Below are positions 44,595-53,874 of a stretch of DNA of 64,000 nucleotides, piece by piece. The DNA comes from Kribbella solani (GTDB taxonomy: Bacteria; Actinomycetota; Actinomycetes; Propionibacteriales; Kribbellaceae). The stretch's first letter is position 1; each line of letters opens with the position of its first letter. The position numbers and the translations under genes were made by a program. The stretch is taken from the NCBI RefSeq assembly GCF_014205295.1, contig NZ_JACHNF010000001.1, positions 2,480,001 through 2,544,000 of the forward strand. Reading direction: 5' to 3'. The notes under the pieces are model-generated. The model saw nothing but the letters and a program-made list of their open reading frames with translations, did not search any database and was not told where the DNA came from.

Positions 44595-46345
44595 GCGGTC
44601 AGGTTAGCTGCCGGACGGGCGTCCGGGGTGCTCACGAGTGCCGCGAACTCGGCGATCAGGTCCACTCCGTCGCTCGCCACCACCTTCGCGGAGACCAGAT
44701 CACCGACCCGTACCCCTTCCGGGAGCCCGGTCACGGTGGTCGTGCCGTCGACCTCGGGACCTTGGTGAGCGGCGCGCCCCTCGGCGGTCCGCCCACCCCT
44801 GCCCAGGACGTCCGAGGCCGGCTCAAGCGCGGTGTGATCGGCGTCGTCCCCCTCGTCCAGGTTGCCGTCGGGGTTGATGGCTTCGACCAGGAACTCGATC
44901 AGTTCGCCGATCCGGGACTCGGCCCGGGCCGAGGTCAGGTCCTCGGCGAGGCGGGTGACGCGGTCCAGGCGGGCGGCGATCGTGTCTTCGTCGAGCTTGC
45001 CGTCGTACGTTTCGGCTTCCGTACCGTCCTCGTCGGAGTAGCCGAAGACGCCGATCGCGTCCAGGCCGGCCCGGGAGAGGAAGTCGCAGAGGACGTCGAC
45101 GTCTTCCTCGGTCTCGCCCGGGAAGCCGACGATCACGTTGCTGCGGATGCCGGCGGCCGGGGCGGCTGCGCGTACCTGGGCGATCAGTTCGAGGAACCGT
45201 TCGGCGTCGCCGAAGCGGCGCATCCGGCGCAGGAGCGGGCCGGAGGCGTGCTGGAAGGAGAGGTCGAAGTACGGGACGACGCCCGGCGTGGAGGTCATCG
45301 CGCTGATCAGGGTGGGGCGCATCTCCGCGGGCTGGAGGTACGAGACGCGGACGCGGGTGATGCCCGGTACCTGGGCGATCTCCGCGACGAGGGTTTCGAG
45401 CAGCCGGAGGTCGCCGAGGTCCTTGCCGTACGAGGTGGAGTTCTCGGAGACGAGGAAGAGTTCGCGGACGCCGTTCTCGGCCAGCCACTCGGCTTCGCGG
45501 AGGACCTCGGCGGGGCGGCGGGACATGAACGCGCCGCGGAACATCGGGATCGCGCAGAACGCACAGCGGCGGTCGCAGCCGGAGGCCAGCTTGAGCGGAG
45601 CCATCGGGCCACCGTCGAGGCGGCGGCGCATGACGCGCGGGCCGCTGGCGGGGGCGGTCGCGAGGTCCGGGGCGTCGATCTTCAGCTCGGCCGGGGTGGT
45701 GGTGACGAACCGCCCCTTCAGCTCAGCTGCCGCCGGAGCCTCGTCCGGGACAACAGCACCCGGCACGACGCCTGCGGCCGGTGCACCCAACTCAGCGCCA
45801 CCCTGCTGCGCGGCGGCGATGGTGGTCGTAGCTGGCCGCTCGGCGGCGGTTGGCTGGGGAGCGGTGGGGTGGGTGTTGTGGCCGGGGATGGCTGTGGTGG
45901 GGGTGGTGTGGCGGTCGGCGGGGGCCAGTGGGAGGAGTTTGCGGCGGTCGTGGGGGACGTGGGGCTGGTGTTTGGTGCCGGCCAGGATGGAGCGGAGGCG
46001 GTCGGAGATGTCGGTGTAGTCGTCGAAACTGAGGACCGCGTCAGTTTCCGGGAGGGCCTCGGCGAGTTGTTCGCCGTAGCGTTCGGCCAGGCAGCCGACC
46101 GCAACCACCGCTTGCGTACGGCCGGACTCCTTGTAGTCGGCGGCGGCGAGCAGCGTGTCGACGGAGTCCTTCTTGGCGGCCTCGACGAAACCGCAGGTGT
46201 TCACCACCACCGTGTCGGCCTCGGCCGCGTCGTCGACGAGCCGGAAACCACCGGCTTCGAGCCGGCCGGCCAGTTCCTCGGAGTCGACATCGTTGCGGGC
46301 ACAGCCCAGCGTGACCAGGGCGACGGTGGTGGGTGGCGTAGTCAT
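44591..46345 (-). CDS. rimO: Ribosomal protein S12 methylthiotransferase RimO with long insertion
   Basis: A 584-residue radical SAM enzyme that methylthiolates S12 Asp88. The N-terminal UPF0004 domain binds one [4Fe-4S] via the Cys of [15 protein letters not shown] and VGCLAERYG; the radical SAM cluster uses CDRRCAFC (about residue 257). Between these domains is a Pro/Ala/Thr-rich insertion of about 95 residues (143-238). A second acidic insertion splits the C-terminal TRAM domain. Usual RimO length is 430-490. The ATG at 46345 is used; a GTG two codons upstream is possible. Confidence 0.93.
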   Translation of the reverse strand: MTTPPTTVALVTLGCARNDVDSEELAGRLEAGGFRLVDDAAEADTVVVNTCGFVEAAKKDSVDTLLAAADYKESGRTQAVVAVGCLAERYGEQLAEALPETDAVLSFDDYTDISDRLRSILAGTKHQPHVPHDRRKLLPLAPADRHTTPTTAIPGHNTHPTAPQPTAAERPATTTIAAAQQGGAELGAPAAGVVPGAVVPDEAPAAAELKGRFVTTTPAELKIDAPDLATAPASGPRVMRRRLDGGPMAPLKLASGCDRRCAFCAIPMFRGAFMSRRPAEVLREAEWLAENGVRELFLVSENSTSYGKDLGDLRLLETLVAEIAQVPGITRVRVSYLQPAEMRPTLISAMTSTPGVVPYFDLSFQHASGPLLRRMRRFGDAERFLELIAQVRAAAPAAGIRSNVIVGFPGETEEDVDVLCDFLSRAGLDAIGVFGYSDEDGTEAETYDGKLDEDTIAARLDRVTRLAEDLTSARAESRIGELIEFLVEAINPDGNLDEGDDADHTALEPASDVLGRGGRTAEGRAAHQGPEVDGTTTVTGLPEGVRVGDLVSAKVVASDGVDLIAEFAALVSTPDARPAANLTA

Positions 46346-46433
46346 CCCCACGAGTATGACGCGCCGTACACTCCCCCGCCTAACTCACCAGCAGATCTCA
46401 CACCACATCCGTACCCGGCCTGGTCGCGCCGGG

Positions 46434-47210
46434 TCAGGAGTTCGTGGACTGGTTGGTGGTTTTGGTGACGGTGCCGTCGGGGTGGGCGGTGAAGCGGGTG
46501 AGGGTGGTGGACTGGCGTTTGCCGTTCAGGGTGACGATCAGGTTGCCGGGGTTGCCCGCGGTGACGCGGATGTCGCCGGCGCTGGTGACGGACTGGGCGA
46601 TGCCGGGGCTGAGGTGGCCCTGGAAGAGGCGGTTGCCTTTCCGGTCGCGGACGGTCAGGTACGTACCGGAGTCGCGCGCCGTCAAAGTCAGCTCGGTCTT
46701 GAGAACCGGCGGCTTCGCCTTCGTCGGTGTCCGCGTCGGCTTGGCGGCTGTCGGTTTCGGTGTCGCCTTGGGAGTCGGCGTGGTGACAGTCGCGGACGTG
46801 GTCGCGGTCTTGGACGCGTTCGCCTCGATGTCACTGGGCAGGGTGAACAGCCGGACCATGCCCCAGCCCATCAAGCTGACCAGGATCGCCCCGACCACGA
46901 CCGCCCAGCGCGGGCGCGCCGGGTGCAGGGTCGGTGCCTTGACCGCGGCCCGTTCCTCGCGGCGCGACTTCTCCTCCTCGACGGCGTGCTCGGCGTCGAA
47001 GGTGGCGAGCAGTGGCGCCGGGTCGGCCTTCACCACCCGGGCGATCGACCGGATGTGCCCACGGGCGTAGAAGTTCCCGCCGCAGCGGGAGAAGTCGTCG
47101 GCCTCCATGGCGGTCAGCAGGCCGGTTCTGATCCGGGTCGCCGAGCTCAGCTGCTCGATCGTCATGTCGGCCCGTTCGCGGGCCGCCGTGAGCTCGCTGC
47201 CGATGCTCAC
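46434..47210 (-). CDS. RodZ-like HTH membrane protein (HTH_25 / DUF4115)
   Basis: A 258-residue protein, GTG start. The N-terminal HTH_25 is residues 1-70 (SIGSELTAARERADMTIEQL and NFYARGHIRSIARVV). One transmembrane helix at about 101-123 is followed by a Thr/Pro/Lys-rich linker and a C-terminal DUF4115 beta domain. This is the RodZ architecture; in actinobacteria such proteins lie between ftsK and rimO/pgsA and probably link the membrane to cell-wall or DNA organisation. It lies 88 bp upstream of rimO. Confidence 0.87.
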   Translation of the reverse strand: MSIGSELTAARERADMTIEQLSSATRIRTGLLTAMEADDFSRCGGNFYARGHIRSIARVVKADPAPLLATFDAEHAVEEEKSRREERAAVKAPTLHPARPRWAVVVGAILVSLMGWGMVRLFTLPSDIEANASKTATTSATVTTPTPKATPKPTAAKPTRTPTKAKPPVLKTELTLTARDSGTYLTVRDRKGNRLFQGHLSPGIAQSVTSAGDIRVTAGNPGNLIVTLNGKRQSTTLTRFTAHPDGTVTKTTNQSTNS

Positions 47211-47327
47211 GTCCCCACCATCCTCTCCATCGTCCGGACTGTCTGCCGGACCGTCGACGTCCCCGAGCCGGTGGCCTGGCCACCGACATCAACACAACGG
47301 CCGTGGTCGGACGGGGTCACGGACGAG

Positions 47328-47894
47328 TCAGAGTTGTTCCCTGACCGGGCACCTGGCATCGGCCAGCATGTGCAGTGCCTGCACCACTTCCCCGTTCGAC
47401 GGGCGTGCCGTCAACCCGAACGGTATCGCGAGTGAGGACCCCGTCAGTCGGCGGTTCGCATCGGTCGTCTTGCGGGTCGAACTCGGCAACGCGCCGAGCA
47501 CCGGCCCAGGATCCTGCAGGTGTACGGCGATCCGCCCGTCGTCGAGCGGATGCCGGCGCTGCAGCACCGTCACCTCTTCGATGTCTTCCCACCGGGTACC
47601 CACCCATTCGTTCCCGATGCGCAGCCGGATGCCGGTCTGGTCGGCGACCAGCATGTCCCCTACGGTCAGCGCGCGGGCGCACACCACCGCGAGAGCGGCG
47701 AACGCGAGCGCGACGATCCAGCGCAGGATGCCGGTCGGGCTGCCGGAACCCGAGGCGGCGAAGCCGATCGCGACCAGCGCGGCGCCGGCGGCGATACCGC
47801 CGTGCACGCGCTGGGACGAACGGACTGTGAACGGCGTGGGCTCAGGTTCGGCGTCGAAATGTTCCTGCCTGGGCGCTGCGCTCGCGGCGGTCAC
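47328..47894 (-). CDS. Small PH-domain-like membrane protein
   Basis: A 188-residue protein, GTG start. It has two predicted membrane helices (about 34-75) and then a bacterial-PH-like beta segment with ADQTGIRLRIGNEWVGTRWEDIEEV. Function unknown. It begins 3 bp after the ftsK stop, so it is translated from the ftsK transcript. Confidence 0.75.
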   Translation of the reverse strand: MTAASAAPRQEHFDAEPEPTPFTVRSSQRVHGGIAAGAALVAIGFAASGSGSPTGILRWIVALAFAALAVVCARALTVGDMLVADQTGIRLRIGNEWVGTRWEDIEEVTVLQRRHPLDDGRIAVHLQDPGPVLGALPSSTRKTTDANRRLTGSSLAIPFGLTARPSNGEVVQALHMLADARCPVREQL

Positions 47895-47897
47895 GTC

Positions 47898-50558
47898 TCA
47901 CTCTCCTCGGAGGGTGCTGATGAAGTCCTCTAGATCATCGGGTTTGACCAGCACGTCCCTGGCCTTCGAACCTTCACTCGGACCGACCACGCCGCGGCTC
48001 TCCAGGATGTCCATCAGCCGGCCGGCCTTCGCGAAGCCGACGCGGAGCTTACGCTGCAGCATCGACGTCGAACCGAACTGGGTGGAAACGATCAGCTCGG
48101 CCGCCTGCACCACCAGGTCGAGGTCGTCGCCGATCTCGTCGTCCAGGTCCTTGCTCGGCCCCGGCGCCGCGGTGACGTCCTCCCGGTACGTGGGCTGCAA
48201 TTGCTCCTTGCAGTGCTCGACGACGCCGCGGATCTCGTTCTCCGTGACCCAGGCGCCCTGGATACGCATCGGCTTGCTCGCGCCCATCGGCAGGAACAGG
48301 CCGTCACCCTGACCGACCAGCTTCTCCGCGCCGGGCTGGTCGAGGATGACCCGGCTGTCGGCCAGCGACGAGGTCGCGAACGCGAGCCGGGACGGTACGT
48401 TCGCCTTGATCAGACCGGTGACCACATCCACCGACGGGCGCTGCGTGGCGAGCACCAGGTGGATACCGGCGGCCCGGGCCAGCTGGGTGATCCGGACGAT
48501 CGAGTCCTCGACGTCGCGCGGCGCGACCATCATCAGGTCGGCGAGCTCGTCGACGATCACCAGCAGGTACGGGTACGGCGTGAGTACGCGCTCGGACCCC
48601 GGCGGTGGTTTCACCTTGCCGCCGCGGACCGCCTTGTTGAAGTCGTCCACGTGCCGGAACCCGAACGCGGCCAGGTCGTCGTACCGCATGTCCATCTCGC
48701 GGACGACCCACTGCAGCGCTTCGGCGGCCTTCTTGGCGTTCGTGATGATCGGCGTGATCAGGTGCGGGATGCCCTCGTAGTTGTTCAGCTCGACCCGCTT
48801 CGGGTCGACCAGGATCATCCGTACCTCGTCGGGGGTGGCCCGCATCAGGATCGAGGTGATCAGCGAGTTCACGAACGACGACTTGCCGGAGCCGGTCGCG
48901 CCGGCGACCAGCAGGTGCGGCATCTTCGCCATGTTCGCGACCACGAAGCCGCCTTCGACGTCCTTGCCCAGCCCGGCCACCATCGGGTGGTGGTCGTTGC
49001 GGGCGGTCGCGCTCCGGATCACGTCGCCGAGGCTGACGATCTCCTTGTCGGTGTTCGGGATCTCGATCCCGATCGCCGACTTGCCCGGGATCGGCGACAG
49101 GATGCGTACGTCGGCCGATGCCACCGCGTAGGCGATGTTCTTCGACAGCGCGGTGACCTTCTCGACCTTCACCGCCGCGCCGAGCTCGACCTCGTACCGG
49201 GTGACGGTCGGGCCACGGGTGTAGCCGGTGACCTGGGCGTCGATGCCGAACTGCTCGAACACCTCGGTCAGCCGGTCGACGACCTGGTCGGAGGCCTTGG
49301 TGCGCGCCTTGTGCACCGAGCCGGGCTTGAGCATCTGCCCGTCCGGCAGCGTGTACGTGATGTCGCCGGACAGGCTGAGCTGCTCGACGCGCTGCGGCAG
49401 CGGGGTGTGCGGGGGCGGCTCGGGCGCGGACGGCTTGCTCGCCGCGGCCGGCGCCGGCTCGCCGGCGGCCATACCGGCGGTGGCAAACGCACTCGGGCCG
49501 TCCGAATCGGCGGACTCGTCCGAGTCGGAGTCGACGTCGTACGCGTCCGCGTCCGCCGGGCGGGCCTTCGCCTTGCGGCCGCGCTTGGAGATCTCGCGGC
49601 CCTCGAGCACCGGCGAGTCGTACGGCTTGACCGTCGGTTCGCCGTCCTCGTCGAGCTCGGCGGCCTTGGCGCGCCGCTGCTTGCGGGTCAGCCGGACGGT
49701 GTCCTCGGTCGATCCGGCGGCCGCGACGGACGGTGCGTCCTCGGGTAGCTCGGTCCGGCCCATCAGTACGTCGAAGGCGGCCCGGAAGCGCAGCGGGATC
49801 GCGTACACGGGCGTGCCGGTGACGACCAGCGCGCCGAAGATCGCGAGCAGTACGAGCAGCGGCGCCGCGACGTACTCGGTCAGCAAATCGGAGAGGAAGG
49901 ACGAGATGAAGTACCCGATCGCGCCGCCGGCGTCACGCAGCGGGCCGTCGGCCGGGTTGTTCGGCCGGGGCAGACCGTTCGCGATGTGGATCAGGCCGAG
50001 TACGCCGAGGCAGACGGCTGTCCAGCCGATCACCTGCCGGCCGGCCGGGCCGTTGCGGTCCGGGTGCCGCAGGGTGCGAACCGCGACCAGGAGGAGCAGT
50101 AGCGGCAACGCCCAGCCGAGCATGCCGATGCTGCCGCCGACCACGGTGCGGACGCCGTTGCCGACCGAGCCGGGCAGGTCCCACCAGACCGCGGCCGCCA
50201 CGACGAGCGACAGGCCGATCAGGAACAGGCCGGCGCCGTCGCGGCGATGCTCCGGGTCCAGGTCGCGGGCGCTGTGGCCGATGCCGCGGACCATGCTGCC
50301 GAGCAGGTGCGCGATGCCGATCCACACCTTCACCACGCCGCGACCGAGAGCGATCATGGCGGCCGCGAACGGACCCGATCCGCTGTTTTTGGGCGTACTG
50401 GTCCGCGCTGCGGAGGATCCACCGCCGCGCTTTGCGGTCTGCCCACGCTTCTGGGCACCGGACGAACGAGGGCGTCCACCAGCGGCCGAACGGGCCGTGC
50501 TCGGCCGCTTGGCTGCTGACTTCTGCGCCCGCGCCGGGGAAGACGTGCGGGTCGCCAT
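47898..50558 (-). CDS. ftsK: DNA translocase FtsK
   Basis: An 886-residue chromosome-segregation motor. A basic Ala/Arg/Ser-rich N-terminus precedes about four membrane helices (about 70-240) and a disordered acidic linker (about 260-410). The RecA-like motor has Walker A VAGATGSGKSS at about residue 550 and Walker B YLLVIVDELADLMM. The C-terminal gamma winged-helix, which reads KOPS sites, includes FGSTSMLQRKLRVGFAKAGRLMD. Gene order with rimO and pgsA is conserved in actinobacteria. Confidence 0.95.
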   Translation of the reverse strand: MATRTSSPARAQKSAAKRPSTARSAAGGRPRSSGAQKRGQTAKRGGGSSAARTSTPKNSGSGPFAAAMIALGRGVVKVWIGIAHLLGSMVRGIGHSARDLDPEHRRDGAGLFLIGLSLVVAAAVWWDLPGSVGNGVRTVVGGSIGMLGWALPLLLLLVAVRTLRHPDRNGPAGRQVIGWTAVCLGVLGLIHIANGLPRPNNPADGPLRDAGGAIGYFISSFLSDLLTEYVAAPLLVLLAIFGALVVTGTPVYAIPLRFRAAFDVLMGRTELPEDAPSVAAAGSTEDTVRLTRKQRRAKAAELDEDGEPTVKPYDSPVLEGREISKRGRKAKARPADADAYDVDSDSDESADSDGPSAFATAGMAAGEPAPAAASKPSAPEPPPHTPLPQRVEQLSLSGDITYTLPDGQMLKPGSVHKARTKASDQVVDRLTEVFEQFGIDAQVTGYTRGPTVTRYEVELGAAVKVEKVTALSKNIAYAVASADVRILSPIPGKSAIGIEIPNTDKEIVSLGDVIRSATARNDHHPMVAGLGKDVEGGFVVANMAKMPHLLVAGATGSGKSSFVNSLITSILMRATPDEVRMILVDPKRVELNNYEGIPHLITPIITNAKKAAEALQWVVREMDMRYDDLAAFGFRHVDDFNKAVRGGKVKPPPGSERVLTPYPYLLVIVDELADLMMVAPRDVEDSIVRITQLARAAGIHLVLATQRPSVDVVTGLIKANVPSRLAFATSSLADSRVILDQPGAEKLVGQGDGLFLPMGASKPMRIQGAWVTENEIRGVVEHCKEQLQPTYREDVTAAPGPSKDLDDEIGDDLDLVVQAAELIVSTQFGSTSMLQRKLRVGFAKAGRLMDILESRGVVGPSEGSKARDVLVKPDDLEDFISTLRGE

Positions 50559-50631
50559 ATTCCTCAGGCTACCCCGATCACCCCTCGAGTCCCACGTGTC
50601 ACACGCCGATCACGCTGCCCCATCCGTAGCG

Positions 50632-51420
50632 TCACGACGCAGGCGTTCTTCTCCGTAACCGGTTCAGATGCCACCACACCACGTACACACCGAGCGCCAG
50701 CAGGCCGCCTGTCACCACACCGGACAGCACCGTGCGTACGGCGGTTTCGCCCGCGAGTCCACCTTCGACCCGCCCGAGCTCCCGCACCGCGCCCCAGCCG
50801 GCCAGCACCACGCCGGCGGCGTACGCGACGTACCGTGCCTTGGCCGGGATGTGGTCACCGGGAGCAACGGAGCGGGCCTCCGCGCGGCGGTACCAGCGGT
50901 ACAGCCAGATCGCGAGGATGATGCAGCCGCCGACGGTGCTGACGTACTGGAGGATGCGGTTCACGTCCCACGCGCCGGTCACCGAGGCCCGGAAGAACCC
51001 GGGGAACCGGCGGACGAAGTAGCCGTCCCAGTGCGTGAACGAGTCCCAGATGACGTGAGTCAGTGCGCCCGGGACTGCCGAGACCGCAGTCCACAGCAGC
51101 CCTATCCCACCAAGCCGCTGTGACTCCGGCAGCCGGGCCGCCACTGCAGGTGGCGCCAGTGCGATCAGCGGGCGCTTCAGCACCAGGTTGAAGACCGCTA
51201 GCAGTAGCAGCGCCAGTAGTGGGTCCAGCCAGAGGGCTGAGGTGAGCTCATGCGTGAGAGTCAGTGTGAAGTTGCCGTTGATGTGCTGCGTGGCGAACCG
51301 GTAGAGCGGACCGACGTACAGCAGGTCCGGCGCCACTGCACCGGCTACCAGTGCGGAAGCCACGAGCGGCCGGCGGATCAGCGGGAGGACAGCCGCGGGA
51401 TGGGCCAGCGTGAAGGGCAC
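50632..51420 (-). CDS. DUF4184 family integral membrane protein
   Basis: A 262-residue protein, GTG start, with five or six membrane helices. PFTLAHPAAVLPLIRRPLV at the N-terminus, VAPDLLYV and GALTHVIWDSFTHWDGYFV are the family's metal-binding-like His/Asp motifs, reminiscent of membrane-bound hydrolases such as YdjM. Activity unknown. It follows the DUF6351 gene by 9 bp and precedes ftsK by 73 bp. Confidence 0.85.
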   Translation of the reverse strand: MPFTLAHPAAVLPLIRRPLVASALVAGAVAPDLLYVGPLYRFATQHINGNFTLTLTHELTSALWLDPLLALLLLAVFNLVLKRPLIALAPPAVAARLPESQRLGGIGLLWTAVSAVPGALTHVIWDSFTHWDGYFVRRFPGFFRASVTGAWDVNRILQYVSTVGGCIILAIWLYRWYRRAEARSVAPGDHIPAKARYVAYAAGVVLAGWGAVRELGRVEGGLAGETAVRTVLSGVVTGGLLALGVYVVWWHLNRLRRRTPAS

Positions 51421-51429
51421 ACCCGCACC

Positions 51430-53538
51430 CTATGGGAAGGTCGGCCAACTCCCGGCTGGACGCTGCTGTCCGACGCCCTGTGCCGACCAGTCACACACTC
51501 CGCCGCGGAACGTCTGCCGGAGCGCCTTCCACTGTGCAGAGGTCAGCTTGACCTTGTAGTCGGACCGTGTCGGCGGACGGAGCCGGCACTTGATGATGTC
51601 GTTGGCAACGGATGCACCCGCCACCTGTCGCGGAGACGGCCACACCGGGTAGTACGTGTTGCACTTCGTCGTACCGATGCCATCCACCTGCTTCTCGACG
51701 ATCTTCTGGTTTGTCGGGCTCCAGCACGCATCGGCCAGTGCGCTGGGCTTGTTGCGCATCAACCGCGCATGGGGCGAGCCAGAACCGTGGTCCGCGTCCG
51801 TAGCGTCCATCCATCGGTTCAGTGCAGCCAGCGCACCGGTCAGCACCGGGTTGGTCGTACTGAAGCCGCCTGGCGCGTCGGCCGCCTGTACGAGCATCAC
51901 CTGGTTGTCCGCGTCACCGTTTGCCTTACGCAACCGTTCCCGCAGCGAGAACGAGTGAAAGAACAGGTGGATGTCACCATTCGGCAGCTCATCCCAGTAC
52001 TGGCGGTAGTCGATGATCGGCGTACTGGCGAGTCCCCCGCCGCCGTTGATCAGCTGACCAGTCCGGTACGCCGTACTGATCGCCCGCGGATCAGCCACTG
52101 TCCTGGAGGGTACGAAGTTGGCGTCGTGGTCGAAGCCACCGATCGCCTTGTTCAAGTCGACGAACTGCGCTGCAGTGATCTTGCCCGCGTTCAGCGCGTC
52201 CAGGCCGTACTGGATGCCCACGTTGTCCAGCGGACGTCGCGCGGCACCTGTCCGCGGGTCCTTGCCCCAGATGTTGACCTGGTGGTCGTAGACGTCGCAG
52301 CGTGCACCACTTGGGTTGTTCAGTGGGTCGTAGCGCTGTTCGACGGGCAGCTGCGCCGGGCAGTACACCCGCGGGTCTATCCGGCGGCCCGCACCGGCCA
52401 GGTTGGCGATCGTGGTGACCTTGCCGAAGCCTGCGGCGGCGCGCTTCTGTTCGGCAGTCCACCCGGTCGCGGACTGGAAGTAGTGGTCCAGCAGGAGTGA
52501 GTCAGTGATCGTGTGCAGAGTGGCGAAACCGACCTCCGGGAACACACAGGACGCCACGATCCCGTCCAGCAGTCCCGGATAGTCGTCGGCGATCTGGAAC
52601 ACCTGGTACGAACCGCCGGAGCAGCCCCACCCGATCGTCTGCTTCGGTACGCCGATGGTCTCCAGAATGTGCTCCCGGGTCATCGACATGGTTTCGGCAG
52701 CCAGTACGCCGTTGCAGTTCACCCCGAACACGTTGAGGCTCGACGACGCCACCGCGTACCCCTGCCCGAGCAGTACGTCGTCGTTGATCCCGCCGGTGCC
52801 ACTCCCCTGCTGGTACCACCCGCCGGGACAGCCACCACCGAACGTGTAGACCAGCCGGCCGTTCCACCCGCTCGGCGCCTTCACCACAGTCGGTTCACCA
52901 CCGGCCGGGTCGTTGAGTACGGCGTACTCGTAGATCGACCTGTTGATCACACCAGTCTCGACTCGGACGATGTACGGCACCGTGCGGCCGTCTGATGTCG
53001 TTGCAGTGGCCAGATCGGCCGGGCGCGTCGCCGGAAGCACTTTCAGCGACCGGTCGATCGTCGAACGGTACAGGTAGTCGATGCGGGTAGGCACCGAACA
53101 GTTCGTATCCGTCGGTGGGCCGAGCTTGACCTTGGCGAGCGTGATGAAGCCGGCTGTGCCGCAGATGAACGGTGTCTCGTGCGGACCGGCCAGCATCGGA
53201 CCCGTACGCGGGTGGTTGGTGACCACGAGCCGCGCGTTCGCCGCGGTGATGCTGTTGCGGCCGTTGACCAGGCCCTTGACGACGCCGATCAGCCGGTCGG
53301 ACTGCCGGGTGAACGCGTCGGTCACGTCCTTCCCGTTCAGCTTGACCGTCAGCTCGTCCAGGCGCCGCCCGGTGATCCCGAGCAGCACGTTGCCGTCGCT
53401 GACCATGTCAGCACGTGGCGTGGACAGTACCTCGATGCGTACGTCGGACGTCGCGCTGGCGGGCGGCACCAGCACGGCGGCGAGCAGAGCGGTCAAGACG
53501 GCTGTCAGCAGGACAACCAGGGCGGCTGGTCGCTTCAT
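51430..53538 (-). CDS. Secreted DUF6351 protein, probable alpha/beta hydrolase
   Basis: A 702-residue exported protein with a typical Sec signal peptide (about 1-29, ending PPASA). The region around GWGCSGGSYQVF has a serine elbow like tannase/feruloyl-esterase relatives, following a glycine-rich FGGGCPGGW. Several Cys pairs suggest extracellular disulfides. The whole length fits the DUF6351 family common in Actinomycetota; substrate unknown. It is coupled by close spacing to the DUF4184 gene and is divergent from the riboswitch-controlled aminotransferase. Confidence 0.8.
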   Translation of the reverse strand: MKRPAALVVLLTAVLTALLAAVLVPPASATSDVRIEVLSTPRADMVSDGNVLLGITGRRLDELTVKLNGKDVTDAFTRQSDRLIGVVKGLVNGRNSITAANARLVVTNHPRTGPMLAGPHETPFICGTAGFITLAKVKLGPPTDTNCSVPTRIDYLYRSTIDRSLKVLPATRPADLATATTSDGRTVPYIVRVETGVINRSIYEYAVLNDPAGGEPTVVKAPSGWNGRLVYTFGGGCPGGWYQQGSGTGGINDDVLLGQGYAVASSSLNVFGVNCNGVLAAETMSMTREHILETIGVPKQTIGWGCSGGSYQVFQIADDYPGLLDGIVASCVFPEVGFATLHTITDSLLLDHYFQSATGWTAEQKRAAAGFGKVTTIANLAGAGRRIDPRVYCPAQLPVEQRYDPLNNPSGARCDVYDHQVNIWGKDPRTGAARRPLDNVGIQYGLDALNAGKITAAQFVDLNKAIGGFDHDANFVPSRTVADPRAISTAYRTGQLINGGGGLASTPIIDYRQYWDELPNGDIHLFFHSFSLRERLRKANGDADNQVMLVQAADAPGGFSTTNPVLTGALAALNRWMDATDADHGSGSPHARLMRNKPSALADACWSPTNQKIVEKQVDGIGTTKCNTYYPVWPSPRQVAGASVANDIIKCRLRPPTRSDYKVKLTSAQWKALRQTFRGGVCDWSAQGVGQQRPAGSWPTFP

Positions 53539-53684
53539 GTCATGAGTCGAGCACAGTAAGTCCCGAACCGGAAGACCGAATGGTAATCGGTTTCCAAGGC
53601 GGGTGGACCACCGCCGTCAGGCGAAGTCCAGGTAACCCTGCAGCAGCTCGCGTTCGGGCGCGTTGTCCCACGATGTGTTCGGCT

Positions 53685-53701
53685 ATCTCATCATCTGAGA
53701 T
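53685..53701 (+). promoter_or_regulatory. Short dyad upstream of the SAM-IV-type riboswitch
   Basis: ATCTCA-TCATC-TGAGAT, a perfect 6-bp inverted repeat, lies about 45 bp before the riboswitch, in the likely promoter zone. Role unknown. Confidence 0.3.
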
Positions 53702-53743
53702 TCGCACTGGCGACCGGCGTGGCCTGTTCGTTACCGTTCTCGG

Positions 53744-53830
53744 CAGGTCATGAGCGCCAGCGTCAAGCCCCGGCTCGCTGGCCGGCAACCCTCCGCCGCG
53801 GTGGGGTGCCCCGGGTGAGGACCAGGCCGT
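53744..53830 (+). ncRNA. SAM-IV-type riboswitch (S-adenosylmethionine sensor)
   Basis: The transcribed leader of the class V aminotransferase shows the SAM-I/SAM-IV core. P1 arms are GGTC (53746) and GACC (about 53819); P2 is GCCAGCG pairing CGCTGGC around a loop with CAAGCCCCGG. Then come the conserved GGCAACCCTCC and the GCGGTGGGGTGCCCCGGGTGA element. SAM-IV riboswitches occur mainly in actinomycetes and repress sulfur-metabolism genes when SAM is abundant. It ends about 45 nt before the start codon, so translational occlusion is plausible. Confidence 0.88.
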
Positions 53831-53874
53831 GCGGATACCCCGCTCGGCAAGTGCGGACTTCCGGGAGCAGCAGC

